Below are positions 44,819 through 52,613 of a stretch of DNA of 64,000 nucleotides, piece after piece. Positions within the stretch are counted from its first letter, which is position 1, and every line of letters begins with the position of its first letter. The position numbers were made by a program, and so were the translations under genes. Source of the stretch: Mangrovibacterium sp041596335 (GTDB lineage: Bacteria; Bacteroidota; Bacteroidia; Bacteroidales; Prolixibacteraceae); NCBI RefSeq assembly GCF_041596335.1, contig NZ_JBFHIT010000024.1, forward strand, positions 1-64,000, read 5' to 3'. The notes under the pieces were generated by a model that ran no database searches, was not told where the DNA came from, and saw only the letters and a list, made by a program, of their open reading frames with translations.

Positions 44819-45640
44819 TTAGCTCATTTTAAGAAAACCAATTTCTCTTTCGCTCAGGAACCGCCATTTACCGCGTGGCAGATTTTTCTTGGTCATGCCT
44901 GCAAAAACAACGCGATCGAGTCGTGCCACTTTGTATCCGAGGTGCCCGAAAATCCGTCGAACAATCCGGTTACGACCGGAATGAATTTCGATGCCCACCT
45001 GCTTTTTGTCGGCTGGATCTACATAGCTGATTGAATCCGCTTTGATGAAACCGTCCTCAAGCTCGATACCGTTTTTCACTTGTTCGAGGTGTTCTTCAGT
45101 AAAATCGACATTCAGAAAAACATGATAGATTTTTTTCTTTTCGTAGCTCGGATGAGTCAGTTTCTTAGCTAATTCTCCATCGTTGGTAAAAAGCAAAACC
45201 CCCGATGTCTCCTTGTCGAGACGTCCGACCGGGTAAATTCGTTCAGTACAGGCATGATCGACCAACTCCATCACCGTATGTTCAGCATGCGGATCATCGA
45301 GTGTAGTCACATATCCGCGGGGTTTGTTGAGCAGCAAGTATACTTTTTTCTCTACATCAAGCAATTTACCTTTATAGCTCACCTGGTCATTCCGGCTCAC
45401 TTTGGCTCCCAACTCGGTCACCACTTCGCCATTGACGGTAATTTCGCCATCGGTGATCAGCTTATCGGCATCACGGCGCGAGCAGATTCCCGAGTTTGCA
45501 ATAAATCGGTTTAACCGAATTTGCTCCTCACCTTTTTTTACAACGGTGATTTTCTTCTTTCCGGATTGATCCGGATTTTCAGTCTGTTTTGGTTTCCGAC
45601 TGAAATTTTTGTCTCCGGTAGAATTTTTCATATTTCTCAT
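44819..45640 (-). CDS. rRNA pseudouridine synthase, RluB/RsuA type
   Basis: This 273-residue enzyme converts uridine to pseudouridine in rRNA. An N-terminal S4 RNA-binding domain (RLNRFIANSGICSRRDADKLITDGEITVNGEVV, about 40-75) follows a basic low-complexity leader. The catalytic aspartate is in YPVGRLDKETSGVLLFTNDG, and GIEIHSGRNRIVRRIFGHLGYKVARLDRV closes the catalytic domain. Whether it is RluB-, RluE- or RsuA-like in target is not decided. The first 30 residues (KNFSRKPKQTENPDQSGKKK) are typical extra basic sequence in Bacteroidota homologues. Confidence 0.92.
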   Translation of the reverse strand: MRNMKNSTGDKNFSRKPKQTENPDQSGKKKITVVKKGEEQIRLNRFIANSGICSRRDADKLITDGEITVNGEVVTELGAKVSRNDQVSYKGKLLDVEKKVYLLLNKPRGYVTTLDDPHAEHTVMELVDHACTERIYPVGRLDKETSGVLLFTNDGELAKKLTHPSYEKKKIYHVFLNVDFTEEHLEQVKNGIELEDGFIKADSISYVDPADKKQVGIEIHSGRNRIVRRIFGHLGYKVARLDRVVFAGMTKKNLPRGKWRFLSEREIGFLKMS

Positions 45641-45821
45641 AACGTCTTCTGAATTGTGGCAAAGGTCGGAAATTTATGCGAATAAAAAAGAGATGCCCAA
45701 CGATCAGAGATGACTGATAGTGGGGCAATTCAAAATTCGTCGCGTCAGAATCTCATGTCGCGAATGATTAACGGCCTAAATCGTTGATTGGTATTGAATT
45801 GATGTTGTCGCGCGCTTTCGG

Positions 45822-46274
45822 TTAACCGACTGATTTGCGCATTAACAAAGCTTTGCTGCCGTCTTTGTAATACGCCCGGCGTTCGCCAAAAACCTCGAAT
45901 CCCTGTTTCAGGTACAACTTCACAGCTGCTTCGTTGTGCTCACTTACTTCCAGGGTGAGGAATTTATAACCTGACGAGGCAGCGCGTCTCAATGCTTCAT
46001 CGAGCATCGACTGAGCGATTCCTTTGCCCCGATGTTTCGCCGAAACAGCCAGAGAATACACGCGCATGCCGGAGCTGTTCTTCTTCTTCAGCAATATCAT
46101 GAACGAGCTGATCTCTCCATTTTCGCGGGTCACCAAAAAATCGGATTTCGCTTTTAACATCAGGTATCGCAACTGCCGCTTCGAAAAGGCTTCAGCATTA
46201 AAGCTCAGTTGCTCCAGCTCAAAGACCTCCTTTAAATCTGAGGCGCCAGCCCGCTCTATTTTTAACGGGTTCAT
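45822..46274 (-). CDS. GNAT acetyltransferase (RimI-like)
   Basis: This 150-residue GNAT acyltransferase has acetyl-CoA motif A in LAVSAKHRGKGIAQSMLDEALRRAAS (about 77-102) and motif B in LEVSEHNEAAVKLYLKQGFEVFGERRAYYKDGS. RimI acetylates the N-terminus of ribosomal protein S18. This one is close in motif, but its start codon overlaps the stop of an ATP-grasp gene as ATGA, so it may act on that enzyme's product or its peptide substrate instead. The assignment as RimI is therefore open. Confidence 0.82.
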   Translation of the reverse strand: MNPLKIERAGASDLKEVFELEQLSFNAEAFSKRQLRYLMLKAKSDFLVTRENGEISSFMILLKKKNSSGMRVYSLAVSAKHRGKGIAQSMLDEALRRAASSGYKFLTLEVSEHNEAAVKLYLKQGFEVFGERRAYYKDGSKALLMRKSVG

Positions 46275-47740
46275 GCTTTTCGGCCTTTTAGTTCCATTCG
46301 GCTAACGAATTCGCGCAAAATACGCCGATACAGTTCATCACCCAAAATGTCGTCTTCAACACCTTGATCAATCGACGGGTTATCATTCACTTCAATTACG
46401 TACGAGCGACCTTCAATTTCTTTCACATCAACACCGTACAATCCTTTTCCGATCAGTGAGGCCGCTTTTACAGCATTACGAACGACATGTTTGGGCACTT
46501 TGCTCACCGGAACCGACTCGTAGGCTCCCGACTTGGTTTTTTCTCCTTCGTGGTTGTAGATCTGCCAATGCCCGCGTGCCATAAAATATTTACAGGCGTA
46601 AAGCGCTTCGCCATTGATGATTCCGATACGCCAGTCGAAAGGTGTGGGAACAAATTCCTGCGCCAAAATTACCGATGTCTTTTCAGCCAGCTTATCCATC
46701 GCTGTTTTGTACTCTTCTTCCGTTTTTACTTTATACATACCGACTGAAAAAGAGCCATCCGGAATTTTGAGCACAATCGGATTTCCCAGATAATTGGTAA
46801 CCTCTTCGAAAGGAGCTAAATTATTTTTGAAAATCAGTTTCGATTTTGGAGTCGGAATCCCTTCTCGTTCAAGCAATTCCTTTAGGTACACTTTATTGGT
46901 GCAACGAATGATCGACAGTGGATCGTCGATAACCACCATATCAGCCTGATGCGCTTTTTGCGATAAACGATAGGTAATATGGTTCAAGGCTGTTGTTTGC
47001 CGAATGAACAGACCGTCGAATTCGAGCAGACGTGTCGTGTCATCCTCGGTAATCAGCTCGGCATTGATATTCATTTTTTTTGCCTGACTGATAAATTTAT
47101 TCAATGCAGCTTTGTTGCTTGGTGGCAACTGCTCTGCGGGATCATACAAAATAGCCAAATCAAAGCGCGAGGCTTTATGATGACGCGGCTGACGCCAGAT
47201 TTTCTTATTGAAATTATCCAAGGCCATGGCAAATAAATCCTCCTGCGAATCGTCCAGCTCGTCCAGGTTTAGAATTTTCACCGATTCAATTTGGTTTTTA
47301 GGCCGGTTAGCCAGGGTTACCCGAAGGATCGGACAAGGCAATTGTTCGAAAATGAAGCGGGCAATCTTACTTAGCTCCGGATCTTTTGTCAGGCCAAAAC
47401 AAATATCGATATCAAAACTTTCGATCGACGAATCTTTGGCTTGCATCCATTTGTAACAGATTTTTTGCAGGCTGTCGTCCATGCGGGTAAGCGCACCGCT
47501 ATCAATCCGGTTTAACACGTCCACATTGGGGATTACTTTATGCCCCCGAGCCTGAGCCAACAACGAACAATAATAGCCTTCGGTATGATAATCCAGCTTT
47601 TTGCACAGGTTTATTACTAGTAGCGGCTGCTTGCTTAATTCTTCATTCTCCAGATAATCAGCTGCCGTAATCAGCGTTTCAGTTTCGTAATAAGGTTTCC
47701 ATTGATCCAACGAATCGACCAGAATGAGTATTGATTGCAT
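46271..47740 (-). CDS. RimK-like ATP-grasp ligase with RLAN N-terminal domain
   Basis: This 489-residue protein joins an N-terminal RLAN-type domain (about 1-170, SILILVDSLDQWKPYYETETLITAADYL) to a RimK-type ATP-grasp domain (about 265-480). The latter shows IPTPKSKLIFKN, GNPIVLKIPDGSFSVGMYKV, FDWRIGIINGEALYACKYFMARG and GVDVKEIEGRSYVIEVNDNPSIDQGVED. ATP-grasp enzymes of this class form amide bonds between a carboxylate and an amine, often adding amino acids to proteins or peptides. The substrate is unknown. The overlapping GNAT gene suggests a two-enzyme modification unit. In a search for peptide-modification systems this pair stands out. Confidence 0.82.
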   Translation of the reverse strand: MQSILILVDSLDQWKPYYETETLITAADYLENEELSKQPLLVINLCKKLDYHTEGYYCSLLAQARGHKVIPNVDVLNRIDSGALTRMDDSLQKICYKWMQAKDSSIESFDIDICFGLTKDPELSKIARFIFEQLPCPILRVTLANRPKNQIESVKILNLDELDDSQEDLFAMALDNFNKKIWRQPRHHKASRFDLAILYDPAEQLPPSNKAALNKFISQAKKMNINAELITEDDTTRLLEFDGLFIRQTTALNHITYRLSQKAHQADMVVIDDPLSIIRCTNKVYLKELLEREGIPTPKSKLIFKNNLAPFEEVTNYLGNPIVLKIPDGSFSVGMYKVKTEEEYKTAMDKLAEKTSVILAQEFVPTPFDWRIGIINGEALYACKYFMARGHWQIYNHEGEKTKSGAYESVPVSKVPKHVVRNAVKAASLIGKGLYGVDVKEIEGRSYVIEVNDNPSIDQGVEDDILGDELYRRILREFVSRMELKGRKA

Positions 47741-47878
47741 TTTATAGTATTGTCAAAACAAAATAGAAAATTGATCTTTAATCTTAGTTATAACTTCCTG
47801 CTCCTCACAACCTCCAATAAGCGATCATTACAACAGCAGAATTCTAGAGGACAGACACTTACAGCGTAAAACAACACT

Positions 47879-47964
47879 GTTTTGTTAGGGTACAATTGTA
47901 CGGAATTTCTTGAAAGATTATTCAACAAAACACTATTTTTTAAAGAAATTATACAAGTTTCTTT
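47879..47964. repeat. Cluster of inverted repeats between cls and the ATP-grasp gene
   Basis: GTTTTGTT (47879-47886) and AACAAAAC (47924-47931) are perfect inverted copies, enclosing a perfect 12-base palindrome GTACAATTGTAC (47890-47901). A further pair AAAGAAA/TTTCTTT is at 47942-47964. They occupy the 279-base spacer 47741-48019, which holds no gene I trust. They could be an operator region for the ATP-grasp/GNAT pair. No terminator T-run follows any of them. Confidence 0.35.
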
Positions 47965-48019
47965 GGGCAGCCTTAAAACCAATAAACAAACCGTTTCTGA
48001 GTGGCTTAGGACGACAGAT

Positions 48020-49486
48020 TTAAAGCAACGGACTGAGTAATCGCGCAAACGATTCTTTTGCCTTTTCCAAGCGGGATCGGTTCGCCCATTCCTCCGGAAC
48101 AATCTGTCGGCTTTGCTCAATATCCGCCAAGTATTGTTTCTCCAATTCCGCAGCAGTCGCTTCATCATAAATCATCGCATTCACCTCGAAATTGGTTTCC
48201 AGGCTTCGGAAATCGAAATTGGCTGTACCTACCGATGAGAAAACACCATCGACAATGATTAGCTTGCTGTGCAAAAATCCGGCTTGATAAAAGTAAATTT
48301 TAACGCCGGTTTCCAGCAATTCCTCAATAAATGAACGGGTACTCCATTTCGGAGTGATCGCGTCCGACTTGTGGGGCAATAGTATTCGAACATCGATGCC
48401 CCCCATAGCGGCAACTTTCAGTGCATTCAGAATTTCGGGGGTTGGAATCAGATAAGGAGTAGCAATGTATACCCGATCTCTTGCCGAAGCAATAGCCGCG
48501 AAGTAGGCCTGCCCAATACTTTCCCAGTCGGAATCGGGACCACTGGCAACAATTTGCACTAATTTCCCATGCCCTTCCTCAACCGGAAGAAAATAATTTG
48601 GTCCGTGAAAAATCTCTCGCGACACAAAATACCAATCGCCCATAAAAATAATTTGCAACATGGTTGCAGCTCCTCCCTGAACCATCAGGTGGGTATCGCG
48701 CCACCGACCAAGACTTTTGGTTCCGTCCTGGTAGCGATCGGCCACATTCAACCCGCCAACAAACGCGGTATGCCCGTCAACAACCACAATTTTGCGATGA
48801 TTGCGATAGTTTACCCTTGAGGTCAGATGCGGAAAACGAACTTTCATGAAGCAATCAATTCTCACCCCTGCTGCCTTTAACGAGGCAATGTATTTGCGCG
48901 GTAACGCCCAGCTTCCCACATCGTCGTAAATTAAGCGAACCTCAACACCTTCGTGGGCTTTTCGAATTAAAAGCTCTCGCAGCTGGTTCCCAATTGTGTC
49001 GTTATCAATAATATAAAACTCAACATGTACGTGATGTCGGGCCTGTTCAATGGCCTGAAAAATAGCGGGAAAAGTTTGCTCCCCGTTCTTCAGAATCCGA
49101 ACCTCGTTATTGGAAGTCATCAATGCATTCGAATTCGAAAGCATTAAACTCATCAGGTGTTTCTTACTTAAAATAGCTTCATTGAATCCGTTAAAAGCCT
49201 GTGGCATTTTTACCAGCTGATCTTGAGTCATTTTCCGCAAACGCTCCAAGCCTTTTAATCCTTTGCGCGAAAACATCTTCTTCTTTCGGTATTCCTGCCC
49301 GAAAAACAGGTAGAAAACAATTCCGAAAAACGGCAATAGCACCAATACAACAACCCAACTAATCGCTTTTAGCGGACTGCGGTTTTCCAACACAATAAGG
49401 ATCGCTATAAAAATAACAGTTAGCAAATAAAGCGCACTCAACACAACAGTCAGGTTCTCCCAAAGAAAGGAAAGCAGTTTATCCAT
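48020..49486 (-). CDS. cls: Cardiolipin synthase
   Basis: This phospholipase-D superfamily enzyme forms cardiolipin from phosphatidylglycerol at the inner membrane. Its 488 residues begin with two N-terminal membrane helices (about 10-60). Both HKD motifs are intact: His230 in NHRKIVVVDGHTAFVGG and His406 in HSKLIIVDGVFSSVGTANFDFRS. The C-terminus RLLSPLL is typical of ClsA-type enzymes. It lies upstream of the ATP-grasp gene, separated by 279 bases with inverted repeats. Confidence 0.95.
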   Translation of the reverse strand: MDKLLSFLWENLTVVLSALYLLTVIFIAILIVLENRSPLKAISWVVVLVLLPFFGIVFYLFFGQEYRKKKMFSRKGLKGLERLRKMTQDQLVKMPQAFNGFNEAILSKKHLMSLMLSNSNALMTSNNEVRILKNGEQTFPAIFQAIEQARHHVHVEFYIIDNDTIGNQLRELLIRKAHEGVEVRLIYDDVGSWALPRKYIASLKAAGVRIDCFMKVRFPHLTSRVNYRNHRKIVVVDGHTAFVGGLNVADRYQDGTKSLGRWRDTHLMVQGGAATMLQIIFMGDWYFVSREIFHGPNYFLPVEEGHGKLVQIVASGPDSDWESIGQAYFAAIASARDRVYIATPYLIPTPEILNALKVAAMGGIDVRILLPHKSDAITPKWSTRSFIEELLETGVKIYFYQAGFLHSKLIIVDGVFSSVGTANFDFRSLETNFEVNAMIYDEATAAELEKQYLADIEQSRQIVPEEWANRSRLEKAKESFARLLSPLL

Positions 49487-49577
49487 GTTCGTTTTTTGAT
49501 TCCTTCATTAAAATTCGAAAAATTATCGTTGATTAACAAACCAATTTATATTTCGTAAAGAATAAAAAAAGAATGTC

Positions 49578-49997
49578 ATGAATTCCAATTTTATGAAGTA
49601 TTTGTCAATCATCGGATTGCTTGCGCTTTTTATAGCAGCTTGCTCCGCTAAAAAATTGCTAACGATCCAAACGGTGCCCGAAGCAGAAACTGCTGATAGT
49701 ATTAGTTATGAGTTAATCGTACTGGACCCGGGTTTCGACAGCTGGTTTTATTCGCAGGCAAAGTCGCCCAATTTTCATTCGCAAACTTATTATGAAAACT
49801 GGAACCAACAGTATGTGAATGCTTGGAACTACGAACGGATTGGCTACCGACATTCCAATGTAATACACGGCAGTATCGATTATGATTCGAGTGTCGATTA
49901 TGGACTGGAAATAAACCACAAACTCTTCTACTATTTTATGTATGTTGAAAATAAACTGGGCATCCGACTCCTTGCGAACGGCCCGAAATCTTTTTAG
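49578..49997 (+). CDS. DUF6146-like small lipoprotein
   Basis: This 139-residue exported lipoprotein has a signal peptide ending in lipobox IAAC (Cys22). The mature part is rich in aromatic residues: DPGFDSWFYSQAKSPNFHSQTYYENWNQQYVNAWNYE, then SIDYDSSVDYGLEINHKLFYYFMYVENKLGIRLL. This matches a Bacteroidota family known as DUF6146, function unknown. A near-match -7 box (TATATTTC, 49547-49554) stands before it. It is convergent with ribD, ending 14 bases before that gene's stop. Confidence 0.75.
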   Translation: MNSNFMKYLSIIGLLALFIAACSAKKLLTIQTVPEAETADSISYELIVLDPGFDSWFYSQAKSPNFHSQTYYENWNQQYVNAWNYERIGYRHSNVIHGSIDYDSSVDYGLEINHKLFYYFMYVENKLGIRLLANGPKSF

Positions 49998-50011
49998 CTG
50001 AAATTCGGATT

Positions 50012-51052
50012 TTAACGAATAAAGACCTGCAACTGAGTATCGTGCAGTAATTCGCCTTTTTGCGGAAGTGCATTCAATTTTGGTGCTGGCACACCATTCC
50101 CAAACCAGCTGTGGCCAATGTAAATATGCGCTTCATCCCACATTTTCTGATCGATGAAAGACTGCAACAACTGACGACCACCTTCGACCACCAACGATTG
50201 AAGATTTTGTCCGTACATCCAGTTCATGATTTGCGGAATAATGTTCCGGCTGAAGTCGAGCTTTACAAATTCCAGATTTTCAACCGACTGAAGTTCTTCA
50301 CGCGTAAACACGACTGTTCGAACGGTTTTATCCTTCAGGAATAAGTCGGCCGGAAGCTGATTTCGCCGATCGAGCACCATACGCACCGGCTGCTTGCCTT
50401 CCCATTCGCGAACAGTCAGCGATGGATTGTCTTTCCAGGCTGTGTTTGTTCCAATTAAAATTGCATCGACTTCGGTACGTTGCTTATGTACGATACGCCG
50501 CGCCAACTCGTTGCTAATCCAGGTGGGCTGACCAAACTCGGGGTGCGAGCGGTCAATGTCAAGAAAGCCGTCGAGGGTTTGAGCCCATTTCAGAAAAACA
50601 TAAGGGCGTTGCTGCTGATGAAACGTGAAAAACCGGCGGTTCAGTTCCAAACAAGCTTCTTTTAAAACGCCAACTTCAACCTGAATGCCTGCCCGAACCA
50701 TTTTGTCGATGCCTTTACCAGCCACTTCGGCAAACGGATCAACCGAGCCAACAACCACCCGGGGAATTCCACTTTCAATAATCAGGTCGGAACAGGGAGG
50801 TGTTTTTCCATAGTGCGCACAAGGTTCCAGGCTCACATAAATGGTCGATTCTTTGAGCAACGACCGATCTTTAACCGCAGCAATGGCATGCACCTCAGCA
50901 TGTGGCCCGCCACATTGCCGGTGATAACCTTCGCCAATAATCCGGTCGTTGTGCACCACAATGGCGCCAACCATGGGATTGGGAGCTACTTCGCCCTTGG
51001 CCAGCAGTGCCAGTTCGATGCAGCGTTTCATATATTTTTCAGCTTGAGTCAA
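50012..51052 (-). CDS. ribD: Riboflavin deaminase/reductase RibD
   Basis: This bifunctional enzyme carries out steps two and three of riboflavin synthesis: deamination of the pyrimidine product and NADPH reduction of its ribose. Its 346 residues show the N-terminal zinc deaminase (His51-Ala52-Glu53, then Cys78 and Cys87 in EPCAHYGKTPPC) and a C-terminal reductase domain (about 150-346, ending VVEGGRQLLQSFIDQKMWDEAHIYIG). It is transcribed divergently from prmC across only 37 bases, in which the two -7 boxes lie one base apart. Confidence 0.96.
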   Translation of the reverse strand: MTQAEKYMKRCIELALLAKGEVAPNPMVGAIVVHNDRIIGEGYHRQCGGPHAEVHAIAAVKDRSLLKESTIYVSLEPCAHYGKTPPCSDLIIESGIPRVVVGSVDPFAEVAGKGIDKMVRAGIQVEVGVLKEACLELNRRFFTFHQQQRPYVFLKWAQTLDGFLDIDRSHPEFGQPTWISNELARRIVHKQRTEVDAILIGTNTAWKDNPSLTVREWEGKQPVRMVLDRRNQLPADLFLKDKTVRTVVFTREELQSVENLEFVKLDFSRNIIPQIMNWMYGQNLQSLVVEGGRQLLQSFIDQKMWDEAHIYIGHSWFGNGVPAPKLNALPQKGELLHDTQLQVFIR

Positions 51053-51073
51053 CGGTGGAAAAACTTAACTTTG
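51044..51073 (+). promoter_or_regulatory. Promoter of prmC
   Basis: TTG (51044-51046) is followed after 19 bases by TAACTTTG (51066-51073), an exact consensus match. The ATG at 51090 is only 17 bases after the -7 box, so the leader must be very short. Confidence 0.75.
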
Positions 51074-51074
51074 G

Positions 51075-51107
51075 CAAAAATACAAATAAATGAAGGCAAG
51101 CCTCCAA
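51075..51107 (-). promoter_or_regulatory. Promoter of ribD
   Basis: On the minus strand TATTTTTG (51082-51075) matches TAnnTTTG, with TTG (51107-51105) 22 bases upstream as a possible -33. Its -7 box is one base from that of prmC on the other strand. Confidence 0.6.
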
Positions 51108-51947
51108 TATATCCGCAAAGAATTAAACGATCACTATCCGAAAGAGGAAACCGAGAGTTTTATCCGGCTGATTTTTTCGTGGCTGAAAGATTACTCGCCA
51201 ACCGACATTCTATTGAAAACGGAGGAATTGCTGACTGATGACGACCGTGCCAAACTGGTTGAAGTTGTTGAACGACTGAAAACCTATGAACCGATTCAGT
51301 ATATTTTTTCCGAAACGGAGTTTTACGGCCTCCCCTTTCGCCTGAGTGCTGACGTGTTGATTCCGCGGCCCGAAACGGAAGAACTGGTTGATTGGATTTT
51401 GAAAGACAACCTGCCAACTGAGGCTCAAATTCTGGATGCCGGAACCGGCAGTGGGTGCATTCCGGTGAGCCTGAAGAAGTACCGACCGCAAGCCAGGGTT
51501 TCGGCCTGCGACATTTCAACCGGAGCACTGAACATTGCAAAAGCTAACGCGAAACTGAACGATGTGGCTGTTCATTTCTTTGAGATGGACATTTTACGAT
51601 CGGCCACCGTGGAACTGCCCGAAAAACTGGACATTCTGGTGAGCAACCCACCCTACATTACCGAGTCGGAAAAGCATCTGATGAACAACAACGTTCTGGA
51701 CTACGAGCCCCATTTGGCACTTTTTGTTGCCGACAATCAGGCGCTTATTTTCTACCAGGCTCTGGCCCGATTAGGAACACGAAACCTGAAACCCGGTGGG
51801 AAGATTTATTGGGAAATAAACGAAGCCTACGGAAACGAATGTTGCGAACTGCTTCAACAACTCGGCTACACCGACATTGAGCTTCGGAAGGATTTGAATG
51901 GAAAAGACCGGATGATCCGGGCTATTTACGCTGGCGACAAAGAGTAA
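51090..51947 (+). CDS. prmC: Release factor glutamine methyltransferase
   Basis: PrmC methylates the glutamine of the GGQ motif of peptide chain release factors. The protein is 285 residues with an N-terminal helical domain (1-90), RPETEELVDWIL, AdoMet loop DAGTGSGCIPVSL and catalytic NPPY at residues 186-189 (LVSNPPYITESE). These give a clean match to the family. It is divergent from ribD with a tight shared promoter region. The accessory island starts right after its stop. Confidence 0.96.
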   Translation: MKASLQYIRKELNDHYPKEETESFIRLIFSWLKDYSPTDILLKTEELLTDDDRAKLVEVVERLKTYEPIQYIFSETEFYGLPFRLSADVLIPRPETEELVDWILKDNLPTEAQILDAGTGSGCIPVSLKKYRPQARVSACDISTGALNIAKANAKLNDVAVHFFEMDILRSATVELPEKLDILVSNPPYITESEKHLMNNNVLDYEPHLALFVADNQALIFYQALARLGTRNLKPGGKIYWEINEAYGNECCELLQQLGYTDIELRKDLNGKDRMIRAIYAGDKE

Positions 51948-51974
51948 GGTAGATTTTAATCTTCCTGCAGGTTG

Positions 51975-52226
51975 AACGGCATGATCCCGAAACCTAACAT
52001 TTCCTTGCCGCGCGCCAACGGCACGCTTTCGCAAGGCAACAGAGCCTCGCCACTCGCCGGCGGCACGCTTTTGCGAAACAACAAAGGGTTGCCGCGCATC
52101 AGTGGCATGATCCCGCAAAAAAACAAGGACCTGCCGCGCACCGATGGCAAGCTCTCGAAATACAACATTTGCCTGCCGCGGAGCAACGGCAATGCTTCGT
52201 ATTTCAACAGAGGCTTCCTGCTGCAA
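51975..52226. repeat. Six degenerate 42-base tandem repeats
   Basis: The units begin at 51975, 52017, 52059, 52101, 52143 and 52185, each exactly 42 bases long. Shared positions include GGCA near the unit start, AACA in the middle and (T/C)TGCCGCG near the end. The GGCA and TGCC arms of most units are complementary. Because 42 is a multiple of three, every frame shows a 14-residue periodicity, for example N-G-x4-P/S-x-N-x2-L-P-R on the plus strand. No frame has a convincing start. I do not know a named family for it. It starts 28 bases after prmC and stops just before the mobile element. Confidence 0.85.
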
Positions 52227-52272
52227 CAAACCCCGCTCTTCCGGATATGCACCAACATTGCACAGAGGGGCT

Positions 52273-52295
52273 GGTCAGGATTTGCAATCCTGACC
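52273..52295. repeat. REP-like palindrome 1
   Basis: GGTCAGGATT-TGC-AATCCTGACC, a perfect 10-base inverted repeat with a 3-base loop. Same arms as palindrome 4. Confidence 0.8.
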
Positions 52296-52303
52296 TTGTA
52301 ACC

Positions 52304-52320
52304 TGGGATTTGCAATCCCA
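52304..52320. repeat. REP-like palindrome 2
   Basis: TGGGATT-TGC-AATCCCA, a perfect 7-base inverted repeat with the same TGC loop as palindrome 1 and the shared GGATT/AATCC core. Confidence 0.75.
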
Positions 52321-52338
52321 TTAAAGCAACTGCCTTTA

Positions 52339-52515
52339 TCATACAAATTCAATATTAACAAGTCCTTTTTCATCTGCATAATCTCTTGCCGAACTGTATA
52401 AATATTCTTCGGGATTTGCCACCAACTCGGCCTTGACCGGATTGAAGTGGATATAAGCCATCTTTTCTTCCCGGCGATATTCTATTGCGTATTCCCATAG
52501 GCGTGAAGGTACAAT
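52339..52515 (-). pseudogene. 3' remnant of REP-associated tyrosine (Y1, IS200-like) transposase
   Basis: The minus-strand frame is open from 52515 to a TGA at 52339-52341, about 58 codons. It reads RLWEYAIEYRREEKMAYI, then HFNPVKAELVANPEEYLYSS, then ARDY. That is the C-terminal signature of RAYT/Y1_Tnp transposases (family pattern NPVKAGLV..PEDY.YSSA). The catalytic HUH and tyrosine regions are absent. A stop codon (516-518 in the 52 kb block) closes the frame upstream, so only the tail survives. It cannot be active. Confidence 0.85.
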
Positions 52516-52529
52516 TTATTTGGTATATG

Positions 52530-52544
52530 CGGATTGCAAATCCG
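52530..52544. repeat. REP-like palindrome 3
   Basis: CGGATT-GCA-AATCCG, a perfect 6-base inverted repeat with the shared GGATT/AATCC core. Confidence 0.7.
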
Positions 52545-52554
52545 GTGTTAACAA

Positions 52555-52577
52555 GGTCAGGATTACAAATCCTGACC
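52555..52577. repeat. REP-like palindrome 4
   Basis: GGTCAGGATT-ACA-AATCCTGACC, a perfect 10-base inverted repeat identical in its arms to palindrome 1. The pair brackets the transposase remnant. Confidence 0.8.
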
Positions 52578-52613
52578 AGCAATTACCAGCTTTTGGCATA
52601 TCCCGAAGAGCGG

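Larger units (their letters stand above)
52233..52613 (-). mobile_element. Small RAYT/REP-type element with imperfect terminal inverted repeats
   Basis: The left end CCGCTCTTCCGGATATGC (52233-52250) and the right end (52596-52613) are inverted copies with 17 of 18 bases matching. Within the 381 bases lie four GGATT-NNN-AATCC palindromes and the 3' end of a REP-associated tyrosine transposase on the minus strand. The outermost palindromes (52273-52295 and 52555-52577) share the same 10-base arms. The whole looks like a decayed RAYT gene flanked by its REP sequences. The right edge coincides with the point where a regulator gene is cut. Confidence 0.7.

Noticed and set aside
47788..48168. Open frame of 126 codons downstream of and overlapping cls
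   Set aside because: It overlaps the 3' end of a complete cls in another frame. The cls protein ends with its normal terminus, so no frameshift is implied.
51771..52342. Three overlapping open frames across the 42-base repeats taken as genes
   Set aside because: All frames stay open because the repeat length is divisible by three. None has a signal, start context or known family. Kept only as a repeat.
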